Source: Bryobacterales bacterium
Lineage (GTDB): Bacteria > Acidobacteriota > Terriglobia > Bryobacterales > Bryobacteraceae
Assembly: GCA_016880505.1 (NCBI GenBank)
Contig: JAEHDI010000729.1
Coordinates: forward strand, 1-8,632
DNA: 8,632 nt
Direction of reading: 5' to 3'
The position numbers and the translations under genes are program-made. Below are positions 1-5,975 of the stretch, piece after piece. Under the pieces are notes generated by a model that searched no databases, was not told the origin of the DNA, and worked only from the letters and a program-made list of their open reading frames with translations. The first letter of the stretch is position 1. Each line of letters begins with the position of its first letter.

Positions 1-189
1 CCGGCAGGACCGCTCGAGGATCGGATCCTTGTCGATCTCCTCGAGGCGCGACTCGTCGGAGTGACCGCTCGGGTGCGCGATCGCATGATGGACATGGGCG
101 AGTATGACCTGGTCAGCCAGGACCAGCTCATCGCCATCGTCCACGGGCTCGAGAAGCAGATCTGGATGTTGCGGGCGCAGGGCACGTAG
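1..189 (+). CDS. dps: Dps/ferritin-like DNA-protection protein, C-terminal fragment
   Basis: This frame is open from the left edge and ends at TAG 187-189, giving the last 62 residues. They read as two amphipathic helices: one with LLEARLVGVTARVRDRM, then one with SQDQLIAIVHGLEKQIWMLR. The 'LEKQ.W.LRAQ' ending, a few residues before the stop, is typical of the final helix of Dps-family proteins. These form dodecameric cages that oxidise and store iron and protect DNA in starvation or oxidative stress. The ferroxidase residues of the family lie in the N-terminal half, outside the window, so activity cannot be judged. The gene converges on the flagellar operon and is probably not functionally linked to it. 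It could also be a related ferritin-like/bacterioferritin protein, but the tail fits Dps best. Confidence 0.8.
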   Translation, partial: PAGPLEDRILVDLLEARLVGVTARVRDRMMDMGEYDLVSQDQLIAIVHGLEKQIWMLRAQGT

Positions 190-235
190 CATGGGGGCGC
201 GTCGCCGACCCACGACCATCTCCCCCGCGCGGTCC

Positions 236-259
236 GATGGGCGCCGGGCCGGCGCCATC
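236..259. terminator. Possible GC-rich hairpin between convergent genes
   Basis: GATGGGCGCC and GGCGCCATC pair around a GGGCC centre, leaving one bulged G. The stem is very GC-rich, but no T-run follows on either strand. It is therefore not a canonical intrinsic terminator. It lies about 47 bases past the Dps stop. It may simply be a chance GC palindrome. Confidence 0.3.
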
Positions 260-302
260 GTGCTTGCGATGCACGGGCTTCCACCGCGCGACTTCCCGAA
301 GG

Positions 303-319
303 CAGAGCCCGCGGCTCTG
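303..319. terminator. Perfect 7-bp hairpin, possible bidirectional terminator
   Basis: CAGAGCC and GGCTCTG form a perfect 7-bp stem with a 3-base CGC loop, midway between the two convergent stop codons. The bases next to it are TAACTG on the + side and CCTTCGG on the - side, so there is no T-run. A transcript barrier or 3'-end stabiliser for one or both transcripts is possible but unproven. Confidence 0.35.
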
Positions 320-352
320 TAACTGCATGCGAACACGGGACCAGGCTGTGCC

Positions 353-371
353 GCGGGTGCTTCAGCACCGC
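353..371. terminator. Hairpin downstream of flhA, possible 3' end of flagellar transcript
   Basis: GCGGGTGC, a TTCA loop, and GCACCGC make a stem of seven pairs with one bulged G. It starts 53 bases past the flhA stop as read on the - strand. The + side continues ATTAGATAGATC, which is AT-rich for this region but not a T-run. On the - strand the hairpin is followed by GGCACAGCC, so intrinsic termination of the flagellar mRNA here would be unconventional. Confidence 0.3.
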
Positions 372-423
372 ATTAGATAGATCGTCGGAACGCGGCGAAG
401 CCGGTAGTACCCCCGGTCCGCGG

Positions 424-2505
424 CTATCCGATGACCCCTTGGGAAACCACCTTCACCCCCGGCGGGATCTCGTTGTGCGACAGCACGAACAGTCCCGGCA
501 GCGACGATTCCAGAACCTGGCGGAGAAAGTACCGCGCACCGGAGTTCGCCACTGCCGCCACGGGAGCGCCCGGTGTGCCGATTCTGTTCTGGATGCGGGT
601 AAGAATCTCCCGCAGTACCTGCGGCTGCGCCGTCAGATGGCTGTGGTGCTCGCCGTGCTCGATGGATGACTCGATGACCTGCTCGATCGAAGGGTCGAAA
701 AAGTACGCCGGAAGCTCCCCGGTGGCGTTCAGGTACGGTTTGATCACCGCCCGGCGCACGGACTGCCGGACATATTCGGTCAGCAACACCGGATTCCTGC
801 TGACGGCGGCTGCTTCGCTCAGCGATTCGAGGATCGAAACTGAGTCACGAATGGCGACCCGCTCCCGGAGCAGATTTTGCAGGACCCGCTGCACGGTGGC
901 GAGGGGCAACAATTTAGGCACGAGGTCCTCGACGACTCTCGGGTTCTCCGCGGCCACGCGGTCGAGCAGCTTTTTCGCATCCTGCCGGGAGAACAGCTCG
1001 CAGGCGTGGCGGCGCACGATCTCGGCAAGATGCGTCCCCGCCACGCTGACGGCATCCACCACCGTGTAACCGAGGCTTCGGGCGCGCTCGGCGCGCTCTG
1101 AGGGAATCCAGAGCGCGTTCATTCCGAAGGCCGGTTCCCGGGTCGGTTGTCCCTCCAGGCTTGGATCGGGCTTGCCGAGGGGGATCGCCAGCTCGCAGCC
1201 GTACGGGAGTTCGTACTTGGCGATCCGCTCGCCCTTCAGCAGTACGACATATTCGCGTGCGCCGAGCGAGAGGTTATCCGTGACCCGGACAGGCGGCAGG
1301 ATGTAGCCCAACTCCGCCGCAAGCTGCCTCCGGATCCCGCCGATCCGCCGCAACAGCGGCGAGTTCTGCCCTCCCTCGACCAGTTGCACGAGCCCGAGGC
1401 CGACCTCGACCGCAATCGGCTCCACCCGCAGCAGCGCTTCCAGGTTCTCCCGCGCCAGGGCGGGCTTGGCGGCGGCCGCCGTCTTCTCCGACTCGATCGA
1501 CCGCTTCTTCCTTCGCCACGCCGAAGCGCCGAGTCCCGCTCCCATCAGCAGGAAGGGGATCTTCGGCAGCCCGGGAAAGGCGGCCAGGGCGACGAGCACG
1601 CCGCTAGCCAGCATCAGCGGTTCGGTATTCCCGAACACCTGCTTTCGAAACTCCGCGCCCAGCCGGGCCTCGGAGCTGGCGCGGGTCACGATCAGGCCGC
1701 CCGAAATCGAGATCATCAGCGCCGGGATCACCGTGACCAGGCCGTCGCCGATGGTAAGCACCGTGTACGTTTCGAGCGCCCGGCGAAAATCCATTCCGTG
1801 TTGTAGGATGCCGATCAGAAACCCGGCGACGATGTTGATGCCGGTAATTAGGATGCTCGCCACGGCGTCGCGCTGGGTGAAGCGCGAGGCGCCGTCCATC
1901 GCACCGTAAAATTCAGCCTCGCCGACGAGCTGGCGCCTCCGCTCCCGGGCCTCCGCTTCGTCGATGATGCCCGCGTTCAGGTCGGAGTCGATCGACATCT
2001 GCTTTCCCGGCAGGGCATCGAGGGTGAACCGCGCCGTGACCTCGGAGATGCGTACCGCGCCGTGGTTGATCACCACGTACTGGATGGCGATCAAGACCAG
2101 GAAAATCACCGCTCCGATAATGTAGTTGCCGCCGACGACGAAGCTGCCGAACGCTTCGATCACGTCCCCGGCGGCGCCGGTTCCGTGGTTTCCATTGAGC
2201 AGGATCAGACGGGACGACGAGATGTTCAGGGCCAGCCGGAACAGAGTGAGCAGCAGCAGCGTGGTCGGGAAGACGCTGAACTCCACCGGACGGCGGATGT
2301 ACATCGAGACCATCATCACGACCACTGACATCATGATGTCGGTGACGATGAGCAGGTCCATCAGGAACGTCGGTAGCGGAATGATGAGCGCCAGCACGAT
2401 CGCCAGCACCGCCAGTGGCACACCCAGTTCGCCCAGCGCCGTCAGGCTGACTCCCTGCGGCAGCTTCCAGCCGCCCAACCACGCCATCGCTTTTGTCTCA
2501 GCCAC
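424..2505 (-). CDS. flhA: Flagellar export apparatus protein FlhA
   Basis: FlhA is the largest membrane component of the flagellar type III export gate. It uses the proton motive force and docks chaperone-substrate complexes through its cytoplasmic domain. The 693 residues match the usual length. Residues ~28-330 hold seven to eight hydrophobic segments with YIRRPVEFSVFP (69-80) and LTLFRLALNISSSRLIL (86-102). The FHIPEP signature is at ~152-178, with ARFTLDALPGKQM at 158-170. R99, D213 and D254 align with the functional charged cluster known from Salmonella (R94, D208, D249); the K203 equivalent is R208. A charged linker (~331-360) leads to the C-terminal domain, with TREPAFGMNALWIP at 455-468 and VPKLLPLATVQRVLQNLLRE at 529-548. 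The start is GTG at 2505, chosen because AGGAGG at 2514-2519 lies 8 nt upstream. An ATG six codons downstream is less likely. It is the last gene of the operon; no flhF or flhG follows. Confidence 0.97.
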   Translation of the reverse strand: MAETKAMAWLGGWKLPQGVSLTALGELGVPLAVLAIVLALIIPLPTFLMDLLIVTDIMMSVVVMMVSMYIRRPVEFSVFPTTLLLLTLFRLALNISSSRLILLNGNHGTGAAGDVIEAFGSFVVGGNYIIGAVIFLVLIAIQYVVINHGAVRISEVTARFTLDALPGKQMSIDSDLNAGIIDEAEARERRRQLVGEAEFYGAMDGASRFTQRDAVASILITGINIVAGFLIGILQHGMDFRRALETYTVLTIGDGLVTVIPALMISISGGLIVTRASSEARLGAEFRKQVFGNTEPLMLASGVLVALAAFPGLPKIPFLLMGAGLGASAWRRKKRSIESEKTAAAAKPALARENLEALLRVEPIAVEVGLGLVQLVEGGQNSPLLRRIGGIRRQLAAELGYILPPVRVTDNLSLGAREYVVLLKGERIAKYELPYGCELAIPLGKPDPSLEGQPTREPAFGMNALWIPSERAERARSLGYTVVDAVSVAGTHLAEIVRRHACELFSRQDAKKLLDRVAAENPRVVEDLVPKLLPLATVQRVLQNLLRERVAIRDSVSILESLSEAAAVSRNPVLLTEYVRQSVRRAVIKPYLNATGELPAYFFDPSIEQVIESSIEHGEHHSHLTAQPQVLREILTRIQNRIGTPGAPVAAVANSGARYFLRQVLESSLPGLFVLSHNEIPPGVKVVSQGVIG

Positions 2506-2513
2506 CGGTCACT

Positions 2514-2519
2514 CCTCCT
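2514..2519 (-). promoter_or_regulatory. flhA ribosome binding site overlapping the flhB stop
   Basis: A perfect AGGAGG lies 8 nt before the GTG start of flhA. The flhB stop TAG (2518-2520) shares its last two bases with it. Ribosomes finishing flhB therefore end on the flhA binding site, which favours translational coupling and decides for the GTG start. Confidence 0.8.
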
Positions 2520-3582
2520 AACCCTGCAACCGGCCGTTCATCAGCCGGAGAATGTACGCCAGAACCTCCGCCACCGCGCGGTAGAGGTGTGCGGGGATCT
2601 CCTGTCCCACGTCGACCGCCTTATAGAGGGCCTGGGCGAGCGGCGGGTTCTCCACCAGCGGGATCTGGTTTTCGACCGCCAACGCCCGTATCCGCTGCGC
2701 CAGGTAGTTCTTGCCCTTCGCCACAACCTTGGGAGCAGCCATCTGCTCCGATTGGTAACGGATGGCTACCGCGAAGTGGGTGGGATTGACGATCACCGCC
2801 GTCGCCGTCTTCACCTGCCGCATCATCTGCCGGCGCAGCAGGTCGCGCTGGAGACGGCGGATGCGCATCTTCATTTGCGGGTTTCCCTCCATCTCCTTGG
2901 CCTCCTCGCGAATTTCGTGCTTGCTCATCCGCAGGTCCCGCAGGTAGCGGCGGTGCTGCCGGAACAGGTCGATCGAGCCCAGAATCACGAACGCGCCCGC
3001 CGCCTTCCAGAGCAGATCGAGGATCGAGCCGGCCACTTCGCGCATGCCGGCCTCGATGCTGTCCAGTGGAAGGCTCCGGTAGGACGGCAGGTTCGCCGCG
3101 GCGATCGCCCATACGGCCGCCGCGAAGACCGGCAGCAGCACCAGCGACTTCACGAACGAGGCGACGTTCTGGCGGAACATCTCTTTCAACCGGCTGGCCG
3201 GGTTGAGCCGCCGGATGTCCGGGGCGGTCTTCTCCAGGCTGAAACCCAGCCGCGTCATCGCCAGTTGCGCGGCGAGACCCGCAGCCATTACCAGCGCACC
3301 ACCGAGAAGCAGCGGCGCGAAGACGCGGGAGAGAGTTTCCGCGAAGAGACGGAGCAAGCGCGTGTGATTAAGGTCTGCGCGGAACGCCTGCAAAAGCAGG
3401 AGCCGCGCCGCCTCCGACATCGCCAACAGCCAGTCGGGGCCCCAAGCGGCCAGCACCGCCACGAAGACGAGAAACTGGGCCGCCCCGAGGAGTTCTCTCG
3501 AAGACGCAAACTGTCCCTCGCGCCGCGCCTTCTCGAGGCGCCGTGGCGTGGGCTGTTCGGTTCTCTGTCCGTGGTCCGCCAT
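2518..3582 (-). CDS. flhB: Flagellar export switch protein FlhB
   Basis: FlhB is the export-gate protein that changes substrate specificity from hook/rod to filament proteins after cleaving itself. The 354 residues are the normal length. The N-terminus has the family pattern TEQPTPRRLEKARREGQ (8-24). Hydrophobic segments lie at ~31-49, ~87-110, ~142-164 and ~185-204. A basic linker follows, with LRDLRMSKHEIREEAKEMEG (214-233). The autocleavage motif NPTH is intact at 266-269 in the context AVIVNPTHFAVAIRY, so cleavage between N266 and P267 is expected. The C-terminal fragment carries the conserved KGKNYLAQRIRALA and ENPPLAQALY. The ATG at 3582 has only weak upstream purines (GGAA 12 nt away), and the fliR stop lies 33 nt upstream in the same frame. 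Partners in the operon are FliK, which triggers the switch, and FlhA. Confidence 0.97.
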   Translation of the reverse strand: MADHGQRTEQPTPRRLEKARREGQFASSRELLGAAQFLVFVAVLAAWGPDWLLAMSEAARLLLLQAFRADLNHTRLLRLFAETLSRVFAPLLLGGALVMAAGLAAQLAMTRLGFSLEKTAPDIRRLNPASRLKEMFRQNVASFVKSLVLLPVFAAAVWAIAAANLPSYRSLPLDSIEAGMREVAGSILDLLWKAAGAFVILGSIDLFRQHRRYLRDLRMSKHEIREEAKEMEGNPQMKMRIRRLQRDLLRRQMMRQVKTATAVIVNPTHFAVAIRYQSEQMAAPKVVAKGKNYLAQRIRALAVENQIPLVENPPLAQALYKAVDVGQEIPAHLYRAVAEVLAYILRLMNGRLQG

Positions 3583-3615
3583 CCTGAGAGTTCGTTCCGC
3601 CCCGACGCAGGGACG

Positions 3616-4383
3616 CTACCGGATGAGTTCCCGCAAGACGCCGAAGGCGCGGCCGGCGTAGCCAACGTATAGCCGGGGAAATAGCGTCAACGTCCAAGCC
3701 AGCACCGCCACTGCCGCCAGCATCTTCACTGGGAACGAGATGGTGAGAAGCTGGAGCTGCGCATGGACTCGGCCAACCAGCGCCAGCGCGATATCAACCA
3801 GCATCAGCAGCGCTACCGCCGGCAGAGCCAGCCGAAACCCGACCGTGAAAATCCCCGCGCCAAGCCGGATCAGCGCCTCGCCGGCCGAAGCAGGGAGCAC
3901 CGCGGCCCCCGGCGGAAGCGATTCCAGGCTGCGTGCGAAGATTCGCAGGACCTCGCGGTCCAGGCCGGCGGCGAAGAACAGGAGACCGGCCGAAAGCTGC
4001 GCGAAAACGAGCAGGACGCCCGAGTCGGCCTGAGTCTGCGGGTCGACCATCGAGGCGTAGGCGAACCCGGCCGGCAGCCCAACCACCTGGGCCGCCATCA
4101 CCAGCGCTTCGGTCAGGAATGAGACCGCCAGCCCTACCATCACACCCAGAGCCGCTTCGAACAGGAGCCAGCCGGCGAGCCGGCCCGGGTCCGGCGCGTC
4201 CACCGCCACCGGCCAAAGCGAAAAGAGGGCCAGCGTCACCGCCACCGATATCACTACCCGCGCCATCTCCGGGCCCCGCTGCACACCCGGAATCGGCACA
4301 AAGACGAGGGCCCCGGCCACCCGCGCCAGCACCAGCAGAAAACCGAACAGCAGGGACGGGGGGATGGGGAGGCTAGCCGGCAT
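3616..4383 (-). CDS. fliR: Flagellar export apparatus protein FliR
   Basis: FliR is one of the three proteins (FliP, FliQ, FliR) that build the helical export-gate channel at the centre of the basal body. The 255 residues are close to the usual ~260. Long hydrophobic stretches occur at ~10-30, ~40-58, ~70-105, ~122-139, ~176-205 and ~218-235. Family motifs include GLPAGFAYASMVDPQTQ (102-118), GFRLALPAVALLMLVDIAL (182-200) and SFPVK (216-220). Between the last two, where many FliR proteins have R..PQ.NVF, this protein reads RVHAQLQLL, so the conserved Pro and Asn are absent. The ATG at 4383 overlaps the end of fliQ by 11 nt. A GGAG at 4396-4399, 12 nt upstream, is the only ribosome-site candidate, so coupling to fliQ translation is likely. 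Confidence 0.95.
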   Translation of the reverse strand: MPASLPIPPSLLFGFLLVLARVAGALVFVPIPGVQRGPEMARVVISVAVTLALFSLWPVAVDAPDPGRLAGWLLFEAALGVMVGLAVSFLTEALVMAAQVVGLPAGFAYASMVDPQTQADSGVLLVFAQLSAGLLFFAAGLDREVLRIFARSLESLPPGAAVLPASAGEALIRLGAGIFTVGFRLALPAVALLMLVDIALALVGRVHAQLQLLTISFPVKMLAAVAVLAWTLTLFPRLYVGYAGRAFGVLRELIR

Positions 4384-4642
4384 AACGCCCGAAGTCTCCG
4401 AAAACCGCCACCGTGTAGGCTGCCAGTTTTTTCAGCATCCACGGCATCAGCAGTACCAGGCCCGCCAGAAACGCGGCCAGCCGAGGCACCGTGCCGAACG
4501 CCGAATCCTGGATCGAGGTGACGATCTGCAGGAGGCTGACCCCGATCCCCGCGATGAAGCCCACCAGCAGTAGCGGTGCCCCGAGCCAGAACGTGGTCCA
4601 CAGCGACTGCCGCAAGACGTCGACTACGAGTTCGAAGGACAT
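4373..4642 (-). CDS. fliQ: Flagellar export apparatus protein FliQ
   Basis: FliQ is a small two-helix membrane hairpin, present in several copies around the FliP/FliR core of the export gate. The 89 residues match the family length. Hydrophobic segments lie at ~17-40 and ~53-76, joined by LLQIVTSIQDSAFGTVPRL (37-55), the most conserved stretch of FliQ. The N-terminus MSFELVVDVLRQSLWTTF has the usual amphipathic character. The ATG at 4642 follows the fliP stop after 15 nt, in the same frame, and has no clear Shine-Dalgarno (TTGGTTTCGTC precedes it). Translation is probably coupled to fliP. Confidence 0.95.
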   Translation of the reverse strand: MSFELVVDVLRQSLWTTFWLGAPLLLVGFIAGIGVSLLQIVTSIQDSAFGTVPRLAAFLAGLVLLMPWMLKKLAAYTVAVFGDFGRYAG

Positions 4643-4657
4643 GACGAAACCAAGCGT

Positions 4658-5392
4658 TCAGTAGAAACTTTTCACCAGCGAGCCGACCACGAGGTTCCAG
4701 CCGTCCACCAGCACGAACAGCAGGATCTTGAACGGGGCCGAGATCATGACCGGCGGCAACTGGATCATGCCGGCCGAGAGAACCACCGAGGCCACCACCA
4801 GGTCGATCACCAGGAACGGCAGGAACAGGACGGCGCCGATCTGAAACCCCGCCCGCAGCTCCGACAGGATGTAGGCGGGAATCAGAATCCGTAGATCCAG
4901 GTCGGCGGCGTTTCGCGGCGCCGGCGCCCGCGTGATCTCCACGAACAGACGGATGTCCTTTTCCCTGGCGAAACGGAGCAGAAACGTCCTCAGTGGCCGT
5001 GAGCCCCGCTCGAGAGCCTGGGTAACCGTAATCTGGTTCTTCTCGAGCGGCTTCCACGCCTTTTCGTACATCTCGGCGGCAACCGGCTGCATGATCAGAA
5101 TGCTCAGGAACAGCGCCAGACCGAGGAGCACCTGGTTGGAGGGAACCGTCTGCGCCCCCAACGCCTGGCGGAGAAAATGCAGCACCACGGTGATGCGCAG
5201 GAACGGCGTCACCGACATCACCGCCGCCGGCAGCAATGTCAGCAGCGTCAGCAGGAAAACGATCTGCATCGGCAGGCTGAGCGCGGCCCCAGCCCTGCCC
5301 GAGGGACCAAATGGAACCGGCAGAGACGCCTGCGCCGCCAGCGCGGCCGGCAGAAACACAGCCGTTGGAAGCAGGCGGAACAGAATTCTCAT
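4658..5392 (-). CDS. fliP: Flagellar export apparatus protein FliP
   Basis: FliP forms the core of the export-gate channel with FliR and FliQ. From the chosen start it has 244 residues, the normal size. It begins with a cleavable-type signal peptide (basic MRILFR, then hydrophobic, ending near Ala-Leu-Ala-Ala at 17-20), known for FliP in other bacteria. Hydrophobic segments lie at ~42-72, ~86-105, ~185-210 and ~222-240. Motifs include LRQALGAQTVPSNQVLLGLA (74-93), IPAYILSELRAGFQIG (171-186), LPFLVIDLVVASV (191-203) and the C-terminal LPPVMISAPFKILLFVLVDG (212-231). An in-frame ATG 13 codons upstream (5431) would add a polar stretch before the signal peptide. I chose 5392 because a GGAG lies 8 nt upstream and the ATG forms an ATGA overlap with the fliO stop. 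Confidence 0.96.
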   Translation of the reverse strand: MRILFRLLPTAVFLPAALAAQASLPVPFGPSGRAGAALSLPMQIVFLLTLLTLLPAAVMSVTPFLRITVVLHFLRQALGAQTVPSNQVLLGLALFLSILIMQPVAAEMYEKAWKPLEKNQITVTQALERGSRPLRTFLLRFAREKDIRLFVEITRAPAPRNAADLDLRILIPAYILSELRAGFQIGAVLFLPFLVIDLVVASVVLSAGMIQLPPVMISAPFKILLFVLVDGWNLVVGSLVKSFY

Positions 5393-5685
5393 TCCGGGGA
5401 CTCCGTAGGCGTGACGCTTCCGGTCTTCCATTCGACGCTTTCAAGGACGGTCAGACCCGCCGGCGAGCGCCCGATCAACAGCGCGCGGCCCGCCAGGCGG
5501 ACCAGATGGAGCGAATGCTGGGGCGTCAGCGGAAGCCGCGCCAGTTGCTCCAGTTGCCCAAGGGCCGCCGGGCGCGGTCCGCCGCTCTGGAAACGCGCGA
5601 ACCCCCCGCGGCGTAGCCACCAGAGCGTCGCGGCCAGCAGCGCCAGCACGCCGGCGATTGCCGTAAGTTGTTCGATCAGCGCCAT
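5389..5685 (-). CDS. fliO: Flagellar biosynthesis protein FliO
   Basis: FliO is a small membrane protein that helps FliP assemble into the export gate and is not part of the final channel in well-studied species. The 98 residues show one membrane helix at ~7-24 (TAIAGVLALLAATLWWL), a basic stop-transfer RRGGFARF, and a short cytoplasmic domain. That domain has LEQLARLPLTPQHSLHLVRL (45-64) followed by ALLIGRSPAGLTVLE, the FliO pattern of a small beta domain. Position directly before fliP supports the call. The ATG at 5685 is the first possible start, since an in-frame TGA lies two codons upstream. The purine run GAAGGGGG abuts it with short spacing. The TGA stop overlaps the fliP ATG. Confidence 0.88.
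   Translation of the reverse strand: MALIEQLTAIAGVLALLAATLWWLRRGGFARFQSGGPRPAALGQLEQLARLPLTPQHSLHLVRLAGRALLIGRSPAGLTVLESVEWKTGSVTPTESPE
5401..5404 (-). promoter_or_regulatory. fliP ribosome binding site deciding its start
   Basis: GGAG on the - strand lies 8 nt before the ATG at 5392, inside the end of fliO. Together with the ATGA overlap with the fliO stop and the signal peptide that begins right there, it favours this start over the upstream ATG at 5431. Confidence 0.7.
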
Positions 5686-5708
5686 CCCCCTTCACCGCCC
5701 CGCGGTGG

Positions 5709-5957
5709 TCACTCTTCGGCCTTGAAATCCGTAATCCGCACCGCCGCGACGCTTTCGGTTACCACGATCTCGGCGTAGCCGATCAGCGCCCCGGCAGCGC
5801 GCACGTCGATGTTTTCACCGGCCGCCCGGGTCAGGCACACCACGCTTCCCGTTTCCAGTTCGAGTATGTCTCGCAGCTTCATCAACGGCCGTCCCAGTTC
5901 GACTTCGATCGAAACCGGCACGTCGGCGAGGGCGGCGACCTCCTCCATGGGCGTCAT
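5709..5957 (-). CDS. fliN: Flagellar motor switch protein FliN, minimal form
   Basis: FliN is a C-ring component that binds FliM and helps dock export cargo (through FliH in well-studied species) as well as taking part in rotor switching. This protein has only 82 residues and is essentially a single SpoA domain. It shows DVPVSIEVELGRPLMKLRDI (12-31), then LETGSVVCLTRAAGENIDV (34-52), then the end segment GALIGYAEIVVTES and AAVRITDF (71-78). The N-terminal extension found in longer FliN proteins is absent. The ATG at 5957 is supported by GAGGAAGG at 5967-5974, 9 nt upstream. The gene follows flgE directly, whereas fliN usually sits next to fliM. A related SpoA protein such as a FliY-type fragment is less likely given the good full-domain match. 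Confidence 0.9.
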   Translation of the reverse strand: MTPMEEVAALADVPVSIEVELGRPLMKLRDILELETGSVVCLTRAAGENIDVRAAGALIGYAEIVVTESVAAVRITDFKAEE

Positions 5958-5975
5958 CGGCCGGGGCCTTCCTCA

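Larger units (their letters stand above)
190..423. other. Convergent intergenic region without a gene
   Basis: These 234 bases separate the stop of the Dps-like gene from the stop of flhA on the other strand. Short open frames here (for example 104-322 + and 128-328 -) overlap the Dps frame or have Arg/Ser/Pro/Ala-rich translations typical of chance frames in GC-rich DNA, and no family is recognisable. The region holds three short inverted repeats (236-259, 303-319, 353-371) that could fold as hairpins in either transcript. Transcription from both sides must end here or nearby. Confidence 0.7.

Noticed and set aside
104..328. Small open frames on both strands at the left end (104-322 + and 128-328 -)
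   Set aside because: They overlap the Dps-like frame in other phases, and their compositions are Arg/Ser/Ala-rich without motifs.
2485..2505. ATG start for flhA at 2487 instead of GTG at 2505
   Set aside because: The perfect AGGAGG lies 8 nt before the GTG but 26 nt before the ATG.
2587..3672. 361-residue open frame on the + strand opposite flhB and the end of fliR
   Set aside because: It lies entirely antisense to clear genes, its translation is Arg/His/Gln-rich without any family motif, and such long frames arise from codon bias in GC-rich DNA.
5390..5431. Upstream ATG of fliP at 5431, giving a 257-residue protein
   Set aside because: It would put 13 polar residues before the signal peptide and overlap fliO by about 40 nt, while the ATG at 5392 has a GGAG at the right distance and an ATGA overlap.
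4254..5444. 396-residue open frame on the - strand overlapping fliR, fliQ and fliP in another frame
   Set aside because: Gly/Ala/Arg-rich low-complexity translation with no recognisable domain. The frames of fliP, fliQ and fliR over the same bases carry the conserved motifs.
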